The notes under the pieces were generated by a model. That model did not search any database and was not told where the DNA came from. It saw only the letters and a program-made list of their open reading frames with translations. 64,000 nucleotides of DNA, taken from JBLHKS01 sp047620505. GTDB lineage: Bacteria; Verrucomicrobiota; Verrucomicrobiia; Verrucomicrobiales; DEV007. Of this stretch, positions 28,750 through 37,590 are shown in pieces (position 1 is the first letter of the stretch; each line of letters starts with the position of its first letter). The DNA is taken from assembly GCA_047620505.1 (NCBI GenBank), contig JBLHKS010000008.1, positions 1-64,000 of the forward strand. The letters run 5' to 3'. Both the position numbers and the translations under genes were made by a program.

Positions 28750-30086
28750 TCGGAGACGGGCTCCCTGGTTAAAAATTGGAGCGGAAGAAAAACAGCGATG
28801 CCGCCCACAAGGCGCGCGGCGAAACCGAGAGTCGCAAATCCTGACGCGACCAGAAATCCTAACACGCCTCGATCATTCGCTTCGTCGACCTTTGCCGCGA
28901 ACGTCGTTGACTCCAGAATCGCGAGAAGCAAAACCAGTTTTCGACGAACAATCGAGTTCGGCCTGAAGAATCGGCAGTAGGCGTCGGCGAATCCGGTCAG
29001 CAGCGGACGCTTCGCGGCGAGTTGAATGAGTTTTTCGTCAAAGGCCGAGTTTTCCGCCTGTTTGAAAACCTCAGATTCGATCCCAGCCCGATATTTTTCG
29101 ACAACGTAAGCCGTGGGCCTTTCGCCGATCAGGTAGCGGCAAAAAACGTCGCATTCGGTCCCTGGATTATTCTCGGCTGACGACTTCGCCGCCGAAGTCG
29201 CAGCGATCATTTCTTTGACGCCCATCATCGATCGAGAACGCCTCAGCTGGAACGTGTTCGATTCCGGCACCGACGAAAACCGGAAGGAGCTGAGCTGGCC
29301 AACCGTCAGCGGGAGGAAGCGGTAGGCAACTTTTTCGGCGAACCGCAGCATCGGCAAAACCAGCGGAAACGGAGCGTGTAGGATTCGAGAAGGCTTCTTT
29401 CCAGCGTCCTCGCGAATCGCTTCGAAAAACTGATTCATGGTGAGCTTGTCAGGGCCGCCAAAATCGAGTGATTCGCCTTTGAATCGGTCCTCATTCAGAA
29501 TCGCGGCGAGGCTGCCGACGAGATCGTCGACGTGGATCGGCTGGATCTCTACCTCTCCCTTGCCGAACACGATTCCGACTGGCGCGAGCGCCAGTTTCGC
29601 CAAGCCTTCCCAAGCGCCCGAGCCGGGTCCAAGCACGATCGTTGGGCGAACGTTCGTGAACCGCAAACCCGATTGTCGAACGAGTCGCTCGGCACGTTGC
29701 TTAGCTTTCGCGTACGGGTAGGAGCGGAGTTCGGAAAACTTCACCGCGATCGTGCTCACGTTTAAAATCGGCAAATTCCCGGCGTCTTTCGCGGCAACAA
29801 GAAGCCGCCTCGTGCCCTCAACGATGACGTGATCGTAAAGACGTGGATCGACCTTCCCCGTGATCGCCGCGAGATGAACGATTGCGTCGCAGTCCGCAAG
29901 CGCCTCGCGACAAACGGCGATGTCGAGCAGATCGGCGCGAATCCAGCGGACGCGTTCGGAATCTTCGAGCGAATCCGGCTGAGCCTGACGACTGAGCGCG
30001 ACAATTTCGTGATCGGAGTCCGCCAGCAGCTGCTGAATCAAAACGCGGCCGACGAAGCCGCTCGCTCCCGTGATGAAAATCCTCAT
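28746..30086 (-). CDS. NAD-dependent epimerase/dehydratase with extra C-terminal membrane-associated domain
   Basis: Residues 1 to about 290 form an extended SDR: FITGASGFVGRVLIQQLLAD (cofactor loop), the VSTIAVKFSELRSYPYAKAK region with YxxxK, and a PIHVDDLVGSL block. The last 155 residues are not part of the SDR fold; they contain a cysteine pair region (ECDVFCRYLIGERPTAYVVE) and two hydrophobic stretches near the end. The total of 446 residues is about 120-150 longer than a plain epimerase. It overlaps its neighbours by 4 bp on each side. The function is probably sugar-nucleotide or lipid-linked sugar modification. Confidence 0.85.
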   Translation of the reverse strand: MRIFITGASGFVGRVLIQQLLADSDHEIVALSRQAQPDSLEDSERVRWIRADLLDIAVCREALADCDAIVHLAAITGKVDPRLYDHVIVEGTRRLLVAAKDAGNLPILNVSTIAVKFSELRSYPYAKAKQRAERLVRQSGLRFTNVRPTIVLGPGSGAWEGLAKLALAPVGIVFGKGEVEIQPIHVDDLVGSLAAILNEDRFKGESLDFGGPDKLTMNQFFEAIREDAGKKPSRILHAPFPLVLPMLRFAEKVAYRFLPLTVGQLSSFRFSSVPESNTFQLRRSRSMMGVKEMIAATSAAKSSAENNPGTECDVFCRYLIGERPTAYVVEKYRAGIESEVFKQAENSAFDEKLIQLAAKRPLLTGFADAYCRFFRPNSIVRRKLVLLLAILESTTFAAKVDEANDRGVLGFLVASGFATLGFAARLVGGIAVFLPLQFLTREPVSE

Positions 30087-31048
30087 GATTTCGACGCGTC
30101 GTCTTCCTTCTCATCTGAGATGACTTCCTTAACGACGTAGATCGGGCGTCCCTTCACTTCGTTAAAAATTCGGCCGATGTACTCGCCAATTACGCCTAGC
30201 GAAATCAGCTGGATTCCGCCAAGGAAAAGAATCGCGATCATCATCGTCGGCCAACCTCGAACCTCTGCCACGCCCGCCCATTTCTGGATGAACACGCTGA
30301 GCAGGTAGAGAAAGGCGAGCGCCGAGGCGGCGAAACCAGCGTACATCACGAGCCGCAATGGCAGGGTCGAAAATGAGGTGATCCCGTCCTTGGCGAATCG
30401 ATACAATTTGCGCAGCGTGTAGCCTGTTTCGCCCGCCTGGCGTGCGCCGCGTTCGTACTCCACGCCGGCTTGTTTGAAGCCGATCCAGCTAACCAGACCG
30501 CGGACAAATCGGTCGCGCTCGCCGAGACGTTTCAGCTCTTCGACGAACCGCCGCGTCATCATCCGGTAGTCGCCGACGTCCTCCGGAATGCCGACGTTCG
30601 TAATCCGCGCGAGGACTCGATAAAACAGCGCTGCGCTCGCGCGTTTGAACCAGGTTTCGCCTTCCCGTTTCGTCCGAACGCCGTAGACGACGTCGTAGCC
30701 TTCGCGCCATTTTTTGATGAACTCGACGATCAACTCCGGCGGATCCTGAAGGTCAGAATCGATCAAGACGACAAGATCCCCGTCCGCCACGTCGATCCCT
30801 GCCGTTACCGCAATCTGGTGGCCGAAATTCCGCGAAAGCACGACGACTTTGACCGCTGAGTCCTTCGCGGCGAGTCGCTTGAGGACCTCGACCGAGCGAT
30901 CCGCGCTGCCATCGTCGACGAAGACGAGCTGATACGCGAAGCCGTCGAGGCCGTTGAGCACTCCAGTGGTGCGCTCATAAAAAGCCTCGATAACTTCCTC
31001 GTCGTTGTAAACCGGGACGACGACGGATATGAGTTGGCGCTCGCTCAT
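30083..31048 (-). CDS. Family 2 glycosyltransferase, DPM1/GtrB type with two C-terminal TM helices
   Basis: Starting at ATG 31048 (MSERQLISVVVPVYNDEEVI), 321 residues. The GT-A domain has VFVDDGSADRS and VLIDSDLQDPPE (DxD-like). Two C-terminal hydrophobic segments (LVMYAGFAASALAFLYLLSV and MIAILFLGGIQLISLGVIGE) and IGRIFNEVKGRPIY are typical of polyprenyl-phosphate glycosyltransferases. It would load a sugar onto undecaprenyl phosphate at the inner membrane. It is the first gene of the GT2-SDR-GMC operon, divergent from a flippase 50 bp away. Confidence 0.93.
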   Translation of the reverse strand: MSERQLISVVVPVYNDEEVIEAFYERTTGVLNGLDGFAYQLVFVDDGSADRSVEVLKRLAAKDSAVKVVVLSRNFGHQIAVTAGIDVADGDLVVLIDSDLQDPPELIVEFIKKWREGYDVVYGVRTKREGETWFKRASAALFYRVLARITNVGIPEDVGDYRMMTRRFVEELKRLGERDRFVRGLVSWIGFKQAGVEYERGARQAGETGYTLRKLYRFAKDGITSFSTLPLRLVMYAGFAASALAFLYLLSVFIQKWAGVAEVRGWPTMMIAILFLGGIQLISLGVIGEYIGRIFNEVKGRPIYVVKEVISDEKEDDASKS

Positions 31049-31098
31049 CGGGGCGCAACCTGGCGCATTCGGCCCGGGGCGCACGCAAAAAACCTACC

Positions 31099-32424
31099 AT
31101 GCTCACAATCAGTCAGTTGCGCCTGAAAATCGGCGAAAAGCTCGGGGCTCACGGCTCAGATCTGGCTCGAAACGCGCTCCTCGCGGGCGGGACGCGGGCG
31201 TTCGGGGTGCTGCTCAGTTTTGCGTTGCTCTGGCTCGTTGGACGCCGATTTGGCGACGAAGGCGCGGGGCTTTTTACCGTGCCGCAATCGATCCTGATAA
31301 TCCTCCGGATTTTCGTTAGCATGGGGCTTGGCCTCGCGATGGTCCGGCTGATCGCCCAGCTGAAACCAGGCGAAATTCGACCTCACTATCATTGTGCGAA
31401 ATGGACGATGCTCGCGGTCTCGATCGTGGTCGGCACGCTGGTCGCGCTCGGATCGAAGGGGATCGCAAATTGGCTTTTCGACGCCCCGAATCTCTCGTGG
31501 GGAATCGCGCTCGCCGGAATCGGGCTGCCATTTTTCGCCATCTCGCAGCTCCACGCCGAAGTCGCGCGCGGGCTCAAGCGGATGGTCGCCTCGGAGCTGT
31601 TTCGCGGAGTCGGAATTCCGTTGGTAGCTTTGATTTCGTTCGCGTTTTTCTTTCGATCGAAAGCCGAGCACGCCTTCGTCGGCTACGTGGTCGGCTGCGC
31701 GATCGTCGCCGTCATTTCGTTCGGATTCGTTCGACTCGCACTGAAGCCTGGCTCCTCTGAAAAGCGGATTCGACCCCAGCAGCTGCTCGCTCTTTCCCTA
31801 CCGATGATGATCGGAGAATTCGGCGTGATCCTGCTCGGTCGGATCGATCACATCATGCTCGAAATGCTCGGCTCAACCGCCGACGCCGGAGTTTACGGCG
31901 TGGTCCTGCGCCTGTCCGCAATCGTCCTTTTTCTGCCAGGCGCGATCGGCGCAATTGCCGCGCCAAAAATCGCAGGCGTGTTCTGGAGCGACGATCCGTC
32001 CGGATTTCCCGCGCTCGCCCGCCTCGTCGCCAAGCTCATGTTCTGGACCGCTCTTTTGCCCGCGATCGTCATTTTCGTCGCGCCCGGATTCTGGATGAGC
32101 ATCTTCGGGCCCAGCTTCGAACGAGGCTGGCTCGCGTTGGTCGGCCTGGCGTTCGCAGGCGTGCTCATCGCGAGCACCGGGTTCATTGGTTCGATCCTGA
32201 ACATGACTGGCGGCGAGAAATTTTATCGAAACACAATCCTCGTTGCCCTCGGCGCGAACATCATCCTCAACCTCGTCCTGATTCCGCCCTTCAACCTCAA
32301 CGGAGCCGCGCTTGCCTCGCTGCTAACCGTGATTTTCTGGAACGCGGCTGGCGTCATTTTTATCTGGCGAAAACACGGATTTCTTCTACTACACATCCCG
32401 TTCTGGCCGAGGAAACGCGATTGA
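31099..32424 (+). CDS. Oligosaccharide flippase (polysaccharide biosynthesis / MVF-like)
   Basis: A 441-residue protein with about 12-14 hydrophobic segments and Wzx-like features (LLAGGTRAFGVLLSFALLWL at the N-terminus; LPMMIGEFGVILLGRIDHIM starting the second half). Flippases of this type move lipid-linked glycans across the inner membrane. Its position, divergent from a polyprenyl-phosphate glycosyltransferase and followed by a transporter and a GT4, supports a surface-glycan role. Confidence 0.85.
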   Translation: MLTISQLRLKIGEKLGAHGSDLARNALLAGGTRAFGVLLSFALLWLVGRRFGDEGAGLFTVPQSILIILRIFVSMGLGLAMVRLIAQLKPGEIRPHYHCAKWTMLAVSIVVGTLVALGSKGIANWLFDAPNLSWGIALAGIGLPFFAISQLHAEVARGLKRMVASELFRGVGIPLVALISFAFFFRSKAEHAFVGYVVGCAIVAVISFGFVRLALKPGSSEKRIRPQQLLALSLPMMIGEFGVILLGRIDHIMLEMLGSTADAGVYGVVLRLSAIVLFLPGAIGAIAAPKIAGVFWSDDPSGFPALARLVAKLMFWTALLPAIVIFVAPGFWMSIFGPSFERGWLALVGLAFAGVLIASTGFIGSILNMTGGEKFYRNTILVALGANIILNLVLIPPFNLNGAALASLLTVIFWNAAGVIFIWRKHGFLLLHIPFWPRKRD

Positions 32425-32474
32425 GCGGAAGATCAGGCCTGTTCCTTGCTTCAGCTTCGCTTCGAGCTTACCCA

Positions 32475-32500
32475 TTTCCAGCCAGCAGCTGCTCATCCCG
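32475..32500. repeat. Palindrome copy just upstream of the ABCG-type gene
   Basis: CAGCAGCTGCTC at 32483-32494 lies in the gap between the flippase stop and the chosen ATG at 32521. If an upstream TTG at 32446 were used it would be coding. Confidence 0.85.
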
Positions 32501-32520
32501 ATTTCCGTCCGTCCGTCTGC

Positions 32521-35500
32521 ATGCACGAAAAACGCACGCCTCAAACAAGCGCGCCCGACGCGCCCGAAAAATCCAGACGCCCTCGCCGCGAGTCGATCTT
32601 GAAGCGTTGGCGCCGCCGCGCGTTCGGTCGAAAGATTCCGCGGACGAGCCGGACGATGTTGCCGACTCTGATTCAGGTTTTTGCCGGATTCAGCAAAGTC
32701 GACGGCGAGATTGAAGAGCGCGAAATCGACTCGGCGCTCGGTTTTCTTCGATACGACTACCCAGCGACCGTCTACTCTGAACTCCGCCAGCTGTATCGCG
32801 AAGCGCTACGCGAGCCGCAGGATTTGAACGAAATCGCGACCGGGCTCGCCGAACAACTCGGGCTCGAAGACAAGGTTCTGCTCGGCGTCCAGCTCTACGC
32901 GCTGATCTCGCGCGCCGATCTTCAAAAAGATCACCTCATCGCGTTTTACCTTTTCATGACGAACCTCGGCGTCGCGGCCGAGGCGATCGACATCGTTTAT
33001 CAGCTTAACACTGGCGAGCTCCCTGAACCCGAGGTCGAGGCAGAGCCACAAGGTCAGCCGCTGGAAACGTTAACGATCGCACAAAGCGGGCCGGCGGATG
33101 TGATTTTGCCTGGCGTTGGGGAAAATCACTCGATCATCGGGTTCCGGATCCAGGATTTGATCCTGTTGAAAAACACCGGAACCGAACCAGTCATCATCCG
33201 TGGCAGGAAAATGCACGAAGGCGAGTTCATCCGCTTGTTCGACGGACAGCGCCTGCTCATGGGCGAGGTGGTTCTCGATTACCGCGATGTTGTCTTTTAT
33301 TTCAACGCAAAGAAGAACGTCTCTTCGACTCGGCTCTTTTTATCGATCGCGGGCAACGGAAATCCGTTCATCGAAAAATCCGAATCGAAACAGACTTTCC
33401 TCAAAGTCGAGTTCGGGCTCGGGATCACGGTCGAGGCGCTCCGCCACACGCGAGGCGAGATCAACGGTCAGCGGCTGAACACCGGGGTCAAAGTCGATGC
33501 GTCGCTCGCGGACAAAATCGCGCTCGACAACCGAATCGATGTTCTCATCAGCGATCTTCACCGCCGGGCCCGCGCGTTGGGCGGACGATTTGATCTCAAC
33601 CCGACCCGATCGGAGTACCTGATTTCAAATGACCCGGTTAAGCTGCGCGAAGGCGACATTCTGCTTCCGCGTGACGGCGGAGGTGAGCTGCTCTTGCGGA
33701 TTTCCTGCAATTACACTCGGAAAACCGGCGTGCTCGAAGTCCTCGAAAGCGGACGCTCGATTTACATTGGCGGTGCCCTGATTCGTGAACAGGCGAACCT
33801 CGCGGACGGAGACACGATCACGATCGGCGAAGGCCGATTTCTGCGGTGCAACTTCACCGATCGCACGATCGAAGAAGAGCGAAACGTCATCAACCGACTT
33901 CAAGTTCAAGATTTGAGTCACCGATACTCGAAGCGAACTGTGGCGCTCGACAACGTCAGTTTTCCAGTTGAACGCGGCGAGATGGTTTGCGTGATGGGAC
34001 CGAGCGGATGTGGAAAAAGTACGCTGCTCAAAACGCTCGCCGGGCACCTGCGACCGGATCAGGGCCAGATCAATCTCAACGGAGTCGAACTCTACGGCTC
34101 GCGCCGGAATCGAAAGCGCCTGACGCCCTACCTGTCCTACATTCCTCATGAAGAGGCGATCGAATCGCGGCTGACGGTTGAGGAAAATATCGACCTCGCC
34201 GCCGCCATCCGCGCTCCCCATTTGAGCGACGCAGAGCGCAAACGTCGCGCGGACGCCCGGCTCGTTGAACTTGGCTTGAGCGAGCTCCGGCACCGAACCG
34301 CGGGTGAGCAGGCGAATCAGACGCTCAGCGGCGGCCAGAGAAAACGCCTGAATGCGGGGCTCGACATGATCGGGATTTCAGATGTTTACCTTTTTGATGA
34401 GCCAACTTCGGGCCTGTCGTCAAAGGACTCCGAACACGTTCTCGAGATCATCCGAGGCCTCGCCCACAACAAAATCGTCCTCGTCAGCATCCATCAGCCG
34501 AGCGCCCGACTCTTCCACCTTTTCGACAAGGTGATCCTCCTCGACCAAGGTGGTAAGCTCGCTTTTTTCGGCACTCCTCAGCAGACACTGGATTATTTTC
34601 ATCGCGTCCACGCCGAGGAATCGATGCGCGAAGAAGGCGGGCCCACGCCAACTCAGCCAGAGTTTATTTTCGATGTGTTAGAGACTCCGCTCCGCGATTT
34701 GAGCGGCGCGGTGATCTACGAGGAAGATCATCGGGGCCACGTCACGCCTTCTCGGCGTTTCAGTCCAAGTTTCTGGGCAGACCGCTTTCAAACCTATCGG
34801 CTATTGGAGGAAGTCCAGCTTGAGGAGCCAGAAGCCGATCCCAATCCAGTTAAGCCTCCGCCAACTCCGCGGAGGCGCTTGCGTGACGAGCTTGTCCAGT
34901 TCAACACCCTCTTCAAGCGCGCGTTTCTCAGCAAACTGCGCAACCGCGCGAACCTGACGTTGACCTTGCTGATGTCGCCGCTTCTGGCGCTCCTCGTCTC
35001 TTTCGTTCTGCGTTATTCGGAGACCGGCGCTTACGATTTCGCCTCGGCATTTCACATTCCGACCTACCTCTTTTTATCGCTCGTCATCGGAATGTTTCTC
35101 GGTCTGACCAACAGCGCCGACGAGATTCTGCGGGATCGAACTCTCCTTCAACGAGAGCGAAATCACCGAATTCGAATCTCCTCTTACATTCTCACAAAAT
35201 TCCTCGCTCTGGCGATTTTCGCGCTGATCCAATGCGTAATTTACGTCGTCATCGGCGCGCTGATGCTTTCGATTCGCGGGATGTTTCTCGTCGATCTGCT
35301 CTGGATTTACTCGACTACGCTGATCGGCGTCGCGACCGGCCTCGTCATCTCAAGCGTCGTGCCGAATTCAAAGACGGCGATGAACGTGATCCCGCTGATT
35401 TTGATTCCGCAGATCATCCTCGGCGGCGCGCTGATCAAATACGAGGAGATGAACGGGGCGCTCCGGAGCGGTTGGTGGTGGTCGAGCGCCGGATCGGAAG

Positions 35501-36144
35501 AAGCCGGCGTCAGCAAGCTCGAAGTTCCCCAGATCTGCAACATCATGCCACTACGCTGGTCGTACGAGGGCCTGATTATTTCTTATGCGAATCACAATCC
35601 GTTGACCAGCCTTCAGAATCAGCTCAACAAGCGGATCTTGGCCCTCGCGACGAAGGATGATTTTACTCCAGAAGATAAGAAGAAGCTCAACCAAGCTCGA
35701 GATGTACTCGCGGCTCTGACCGGCCTGGAAGCGGAGAGCCCAGCAAAGATTCGCGAGGCGTTAGGCGAACTCAGGCACCAGATGCGCAGCGGCGAGCCCT
35801 TGAATCTCTCGATCTTCAAGACAGCAGCTGCTGATTCCAAAACGAAGGTCAATCCCGGCCAACTTTACGTAAATGAGAAGGTGAACCTCTTGTTCATGGC
35901 CGCCAAAGCCGAGCAAGCGGACTACCGAAACAAAAACAGCCGATTTCCGAATGTCTTTTTCGGCGAGAAGAAGGAATTTTCGATCGACTGGTCGATGCCG
36001 CTGCCTGGCGGCAAAGAATATCAGATCAAGCACGATCGAATGGTAGAAACGATCCCTTTAGATCTCGGTGTTTTGTTCCTTTTCGGTGCCGCTGCGATGG
36101 TCGTCCTTTATTTCAGTGTCAGGCTCCGGACGCGCTGGGTCTGA
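32521..36144 (+). CDS. ABCG-type fusion transporter with N-terminal TerB-like and FHA-like regions
   Basis: A 1207-residue protein. Order: basic leader; TerB-like helical domain (about 35-150, with FSKVDGEIEEREIDSAL); a long beta-rich region (about 175-460) with repeated short strands resembling FHA modules (SIYIGGALIREQANLADGDT); an ABCG-like ATPase with Walker A GPSGCGKST (about 492), signature LSGGQRKRL (about 602), DEPTSGL and SIHQPS; then an ABC2-type membrane domain from about residue 800 with five or six helices and a large hydrophilic loop before the last helix. ABCG half-transporters normally lack the N-terminal half. Substrate unknown; neighbours suggest lipid or glycan export. Confidence 0.85.
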   Translation: MHEKRTPQTSAPDAPEKSRRPRRESILKRWRRRAFGRKIPRTSRTMLPTLIQVFAGFSKVDGEIEEREIDSALGFLRYDYPATVYSELRQLYREALREPQDLNEIATGLAEQLGLEDKVLLGVQLYALISRADLQKDHLIAFYLFMTNLGVAAEAIDIVYQLNTGELPEPEVEAEPQGQPLETLTIAQSGPADVILPGVGENHSIIGFRIQDLILLKNTGTEPVIIRGRKMHEGEFIRLFDGQRLLMGEVVLDYRDVVFYFNAKKNVSSTRLFLSIAGNGNPFIEKSESKQTFLKVEFGLGITVEALRHTRGEINGQRLNTGVKVDASLADKIALDNRIDVLISDLHRRARALGGRFDLNPTRSEYLISNDPVKLREGDILLPRDGGGELLLRISCNYTRKTGVLEVLESGRSIYIGGALIREQANLADGDTITIGEGRFLRCNFTDRTIEEERNVINRLQVQDLSHRYSKRTVALDNVSFPVERGEMVCVMGPSGCGKSTLLKTLAGHLRPDQGQINLNGVELYGSRRNRKRLTPYLSYIPHEEAIESRLTVEENIDLAAAIRAPHLSDAERKRRADARLVELGLSELRHRTAGEQANQTLSGGQRKRLNAGLDMIGISDVYLFDEPTSGLSSKDSEHVLEIIRGLAHNKIVLVSIHQPSARLFHLFDKVILLDQGGKLAFFGTPQQTLDYFHRVHAEESMREEGGPTPTQPEFIFDVLETPLRDLSGAVIYEEDHRGHVTPSRRFSPSFWADRFQTYRLLEEVQLEEPEADPNPVKPPPTPRRRLRDELVQFNTLFKRAFLSKLRNRANLTLTLLMSPLLALLVSFVLRYSETGAYDFASAFHIPTYLFLSLVIGMFLGLTNSADEILRDRTLLQRERNHRIRISSYILTKFLALAIFALIQCVIYVVIGALMLSIRGMFLVDLLWIYSTTLIGVATGLVISSVVPNSKTAMNVIPLILIPQIILGGALIKYEEMNGALRSGWWWSSAGSEEAGVSKLEVPQICNIMPLRWSYEGLIISYANHNPLTSLQNQLNKRILALATKDDFTPEDKKKLNQARDVLAALTGLEAESPAKIREALGELRHQMRSGEPLNLSIFKTAAADSKTKVNPGQLYVNEKVNLLFMAAKAEQADYRNKNSRFPNVFFGEKKEFSIDWSMPLPGGKEYQIKHDRMVETIPLDLGVLFLFGAAAMVVLYFSVRLRTRWV

Positions 36145-36229
36145 TCGGTTCCGAGACGCCCGAGATTTCCTTAATTCATCTTGATGATCAATTTTGGCTG
36201 AGTAGCTTGCCCATCGCCTGCCCCGATCG

Positions 36230-37570
36230 ATGGATATCCTCATCACCTACTTCCGTTTAGCCGAACGGACGGCCTCGGAAGTTTACTCCGCTGACCTCGC
36301 TCGCCTCCTCAGCGACGGGTTCAATCGAGTCGGAGTTTTGGCGTCGAAACACGGCCGTCTCGCCGACGAGTTGGCTTCCGAAGGAGTCACCGTGGTTCAG
36401 CACCCGTCCGAGCTCCCTTTCCGGCCAGACGTGATTCATGGGCATTGCAATCTGGAAACGATGATTGCGCTGATGAGCTTCCCAACAACGCCGGCAGTTT
36501 ATCTTTGCCACAGCCACTTGCAGCGACGCGAACAACCGCCGATGCACCCGAGGATTAAACGTTACCTCGCGCTAAACGCCCGAATTGGCCAATGGCTGCT
36601 GAATCAGCTCGGACTGGCGCAGGAAGAAGTCCAGATCGTTCCTGGTTATGTCGATTTCGAACGGTTCGGCGATCCGCGTCGAGTTCCGGAACGCCCGGCA
36701 AAAGCTCTCGTTTATGACCGAACCACCTGCCCCGGAAAGCATCTCGATATTCTCGAAAACGCCTGCATCTGCAGCGGCGTCGAGCTGGACATCGTCGGCG
36801 ATTTGATTGGCAAGGTTCCGACTCGGCCAGAAATTCTGCTGCCAAAATACGACGTCGTTTTCGCCTCCGGACGCTCGGCGATGGAGGCGCTTGCAGCCGG
36901 CTGCGGAGTGATCACGACGAGTGGCGGCCGTTTTGGCGAGCTGGTCACTCGGGATAATCTTGGCGAAATGCAGGATCGAAATTTCTGCGTCGATGATTTC
37001 CCGGACTGCCCTGAACAGACGGTCAAACGCCTCGCCGCGGAGTTTCAAACCTGGGATTGGCGAAAGCTCGCCCCGGTCGCTGATCGACTTCGTCAGGAGG
37101 TCGATCCTAGAACCGTGCGGATCGCTCACGAGCGAATTTACCGCGCTGCGATCAGAGATCATCAACTCAATCCCCTGAGTCCAGAGCACGAATTTCCAGC
37201 GGTCGCCGAATGGCTCGTCGGAATGGCTGATCAGCATCAAAAGCTCGACAGCGGCTACCTCGAAATTCAAAGCCGGATCACCCGGGATCAGAAAACGCGC
37301 AAGGCGACCGAACGACGTCAGGAAAATCTAAACCAGCAGCTGCAGACTGAGCGCGAAAAGGTGAGAGCGGCGCGTCGGGCTCTTTTTGAGGGCGGAAATA
37401 TCGCGACTCGCGGACTGCGCAAGCGCCTCGAAGGCGAATGGCGGGATATTCAGAAGGAGCACGGGTCGGACGAAATCCTGACCGCTGGACTTCCTCCGGA
37501 GCCCGACAACGATGATGATACAACGGATCCAGACGATGATCCAAATAAGGGCGTTGAGCTTTCCGGATAA
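36230..37570 (+). CDS. GT-B fold glycosyltransferase-like protein (GT4-like) with coiled-coil tail
   Basis: A 446-residue protein. The N-terminal half has DVIHGHCNLETMIAL and the linker VPGYVDFERFG, as in GT4 enzymes. The second half has FASGRSAMEALAAGCGVITT, close to the E-x7-E/donor-binding region. The last 110 residues form a charged helical stretch (QSRITRDQKTRKATERRQEN) followed by an Asp-rich tail. It probably transfers a sugar from a nucleotide donor in the cytoplasm. The acceptor is unknown, and the tail may mediate protein contacts. Confidence 0.75.
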   Translation: MDILITYFRLAERTASEVYSADLARLLSDGFNRVGVLASKHGRLADELASEGVTVVQHPSELPFRPDVIHGHCNLETMIALMSFPTTPAVYLCHSHLQRREQPPMHPRIKRYLALNARIGQWLLNQLGLAQEEVQIVPGYVDFERFGDPRRVPERPAKALVYDRTTCPGKHLDILENACICSGVELDIVGDLIGKVPTRPEILLPKYDVVFASGRSAMEALAAGCGVITTSGGRFGELVTRDNLGEMQDRNFCVDDFPDCPEQTVKRLAAEFQTWDWRKLAPVADRLRQEVDPRTVRIAHERIYRAAIRDHQLNPLSPEHEFPAVAEWLVGMADQHQKLDSGYLEIQSRITRDQKTRKATERRQENLNQQLQTEREKVRAARRALFEGGNIATRGLRKRLEGEWRDIQKEHGSDEILTAGLPPEPDNDDDTTDPDDDPNKGVELSG

Positions 37571-37590
37571 TCTAATAGAAAGGCAAAGGC

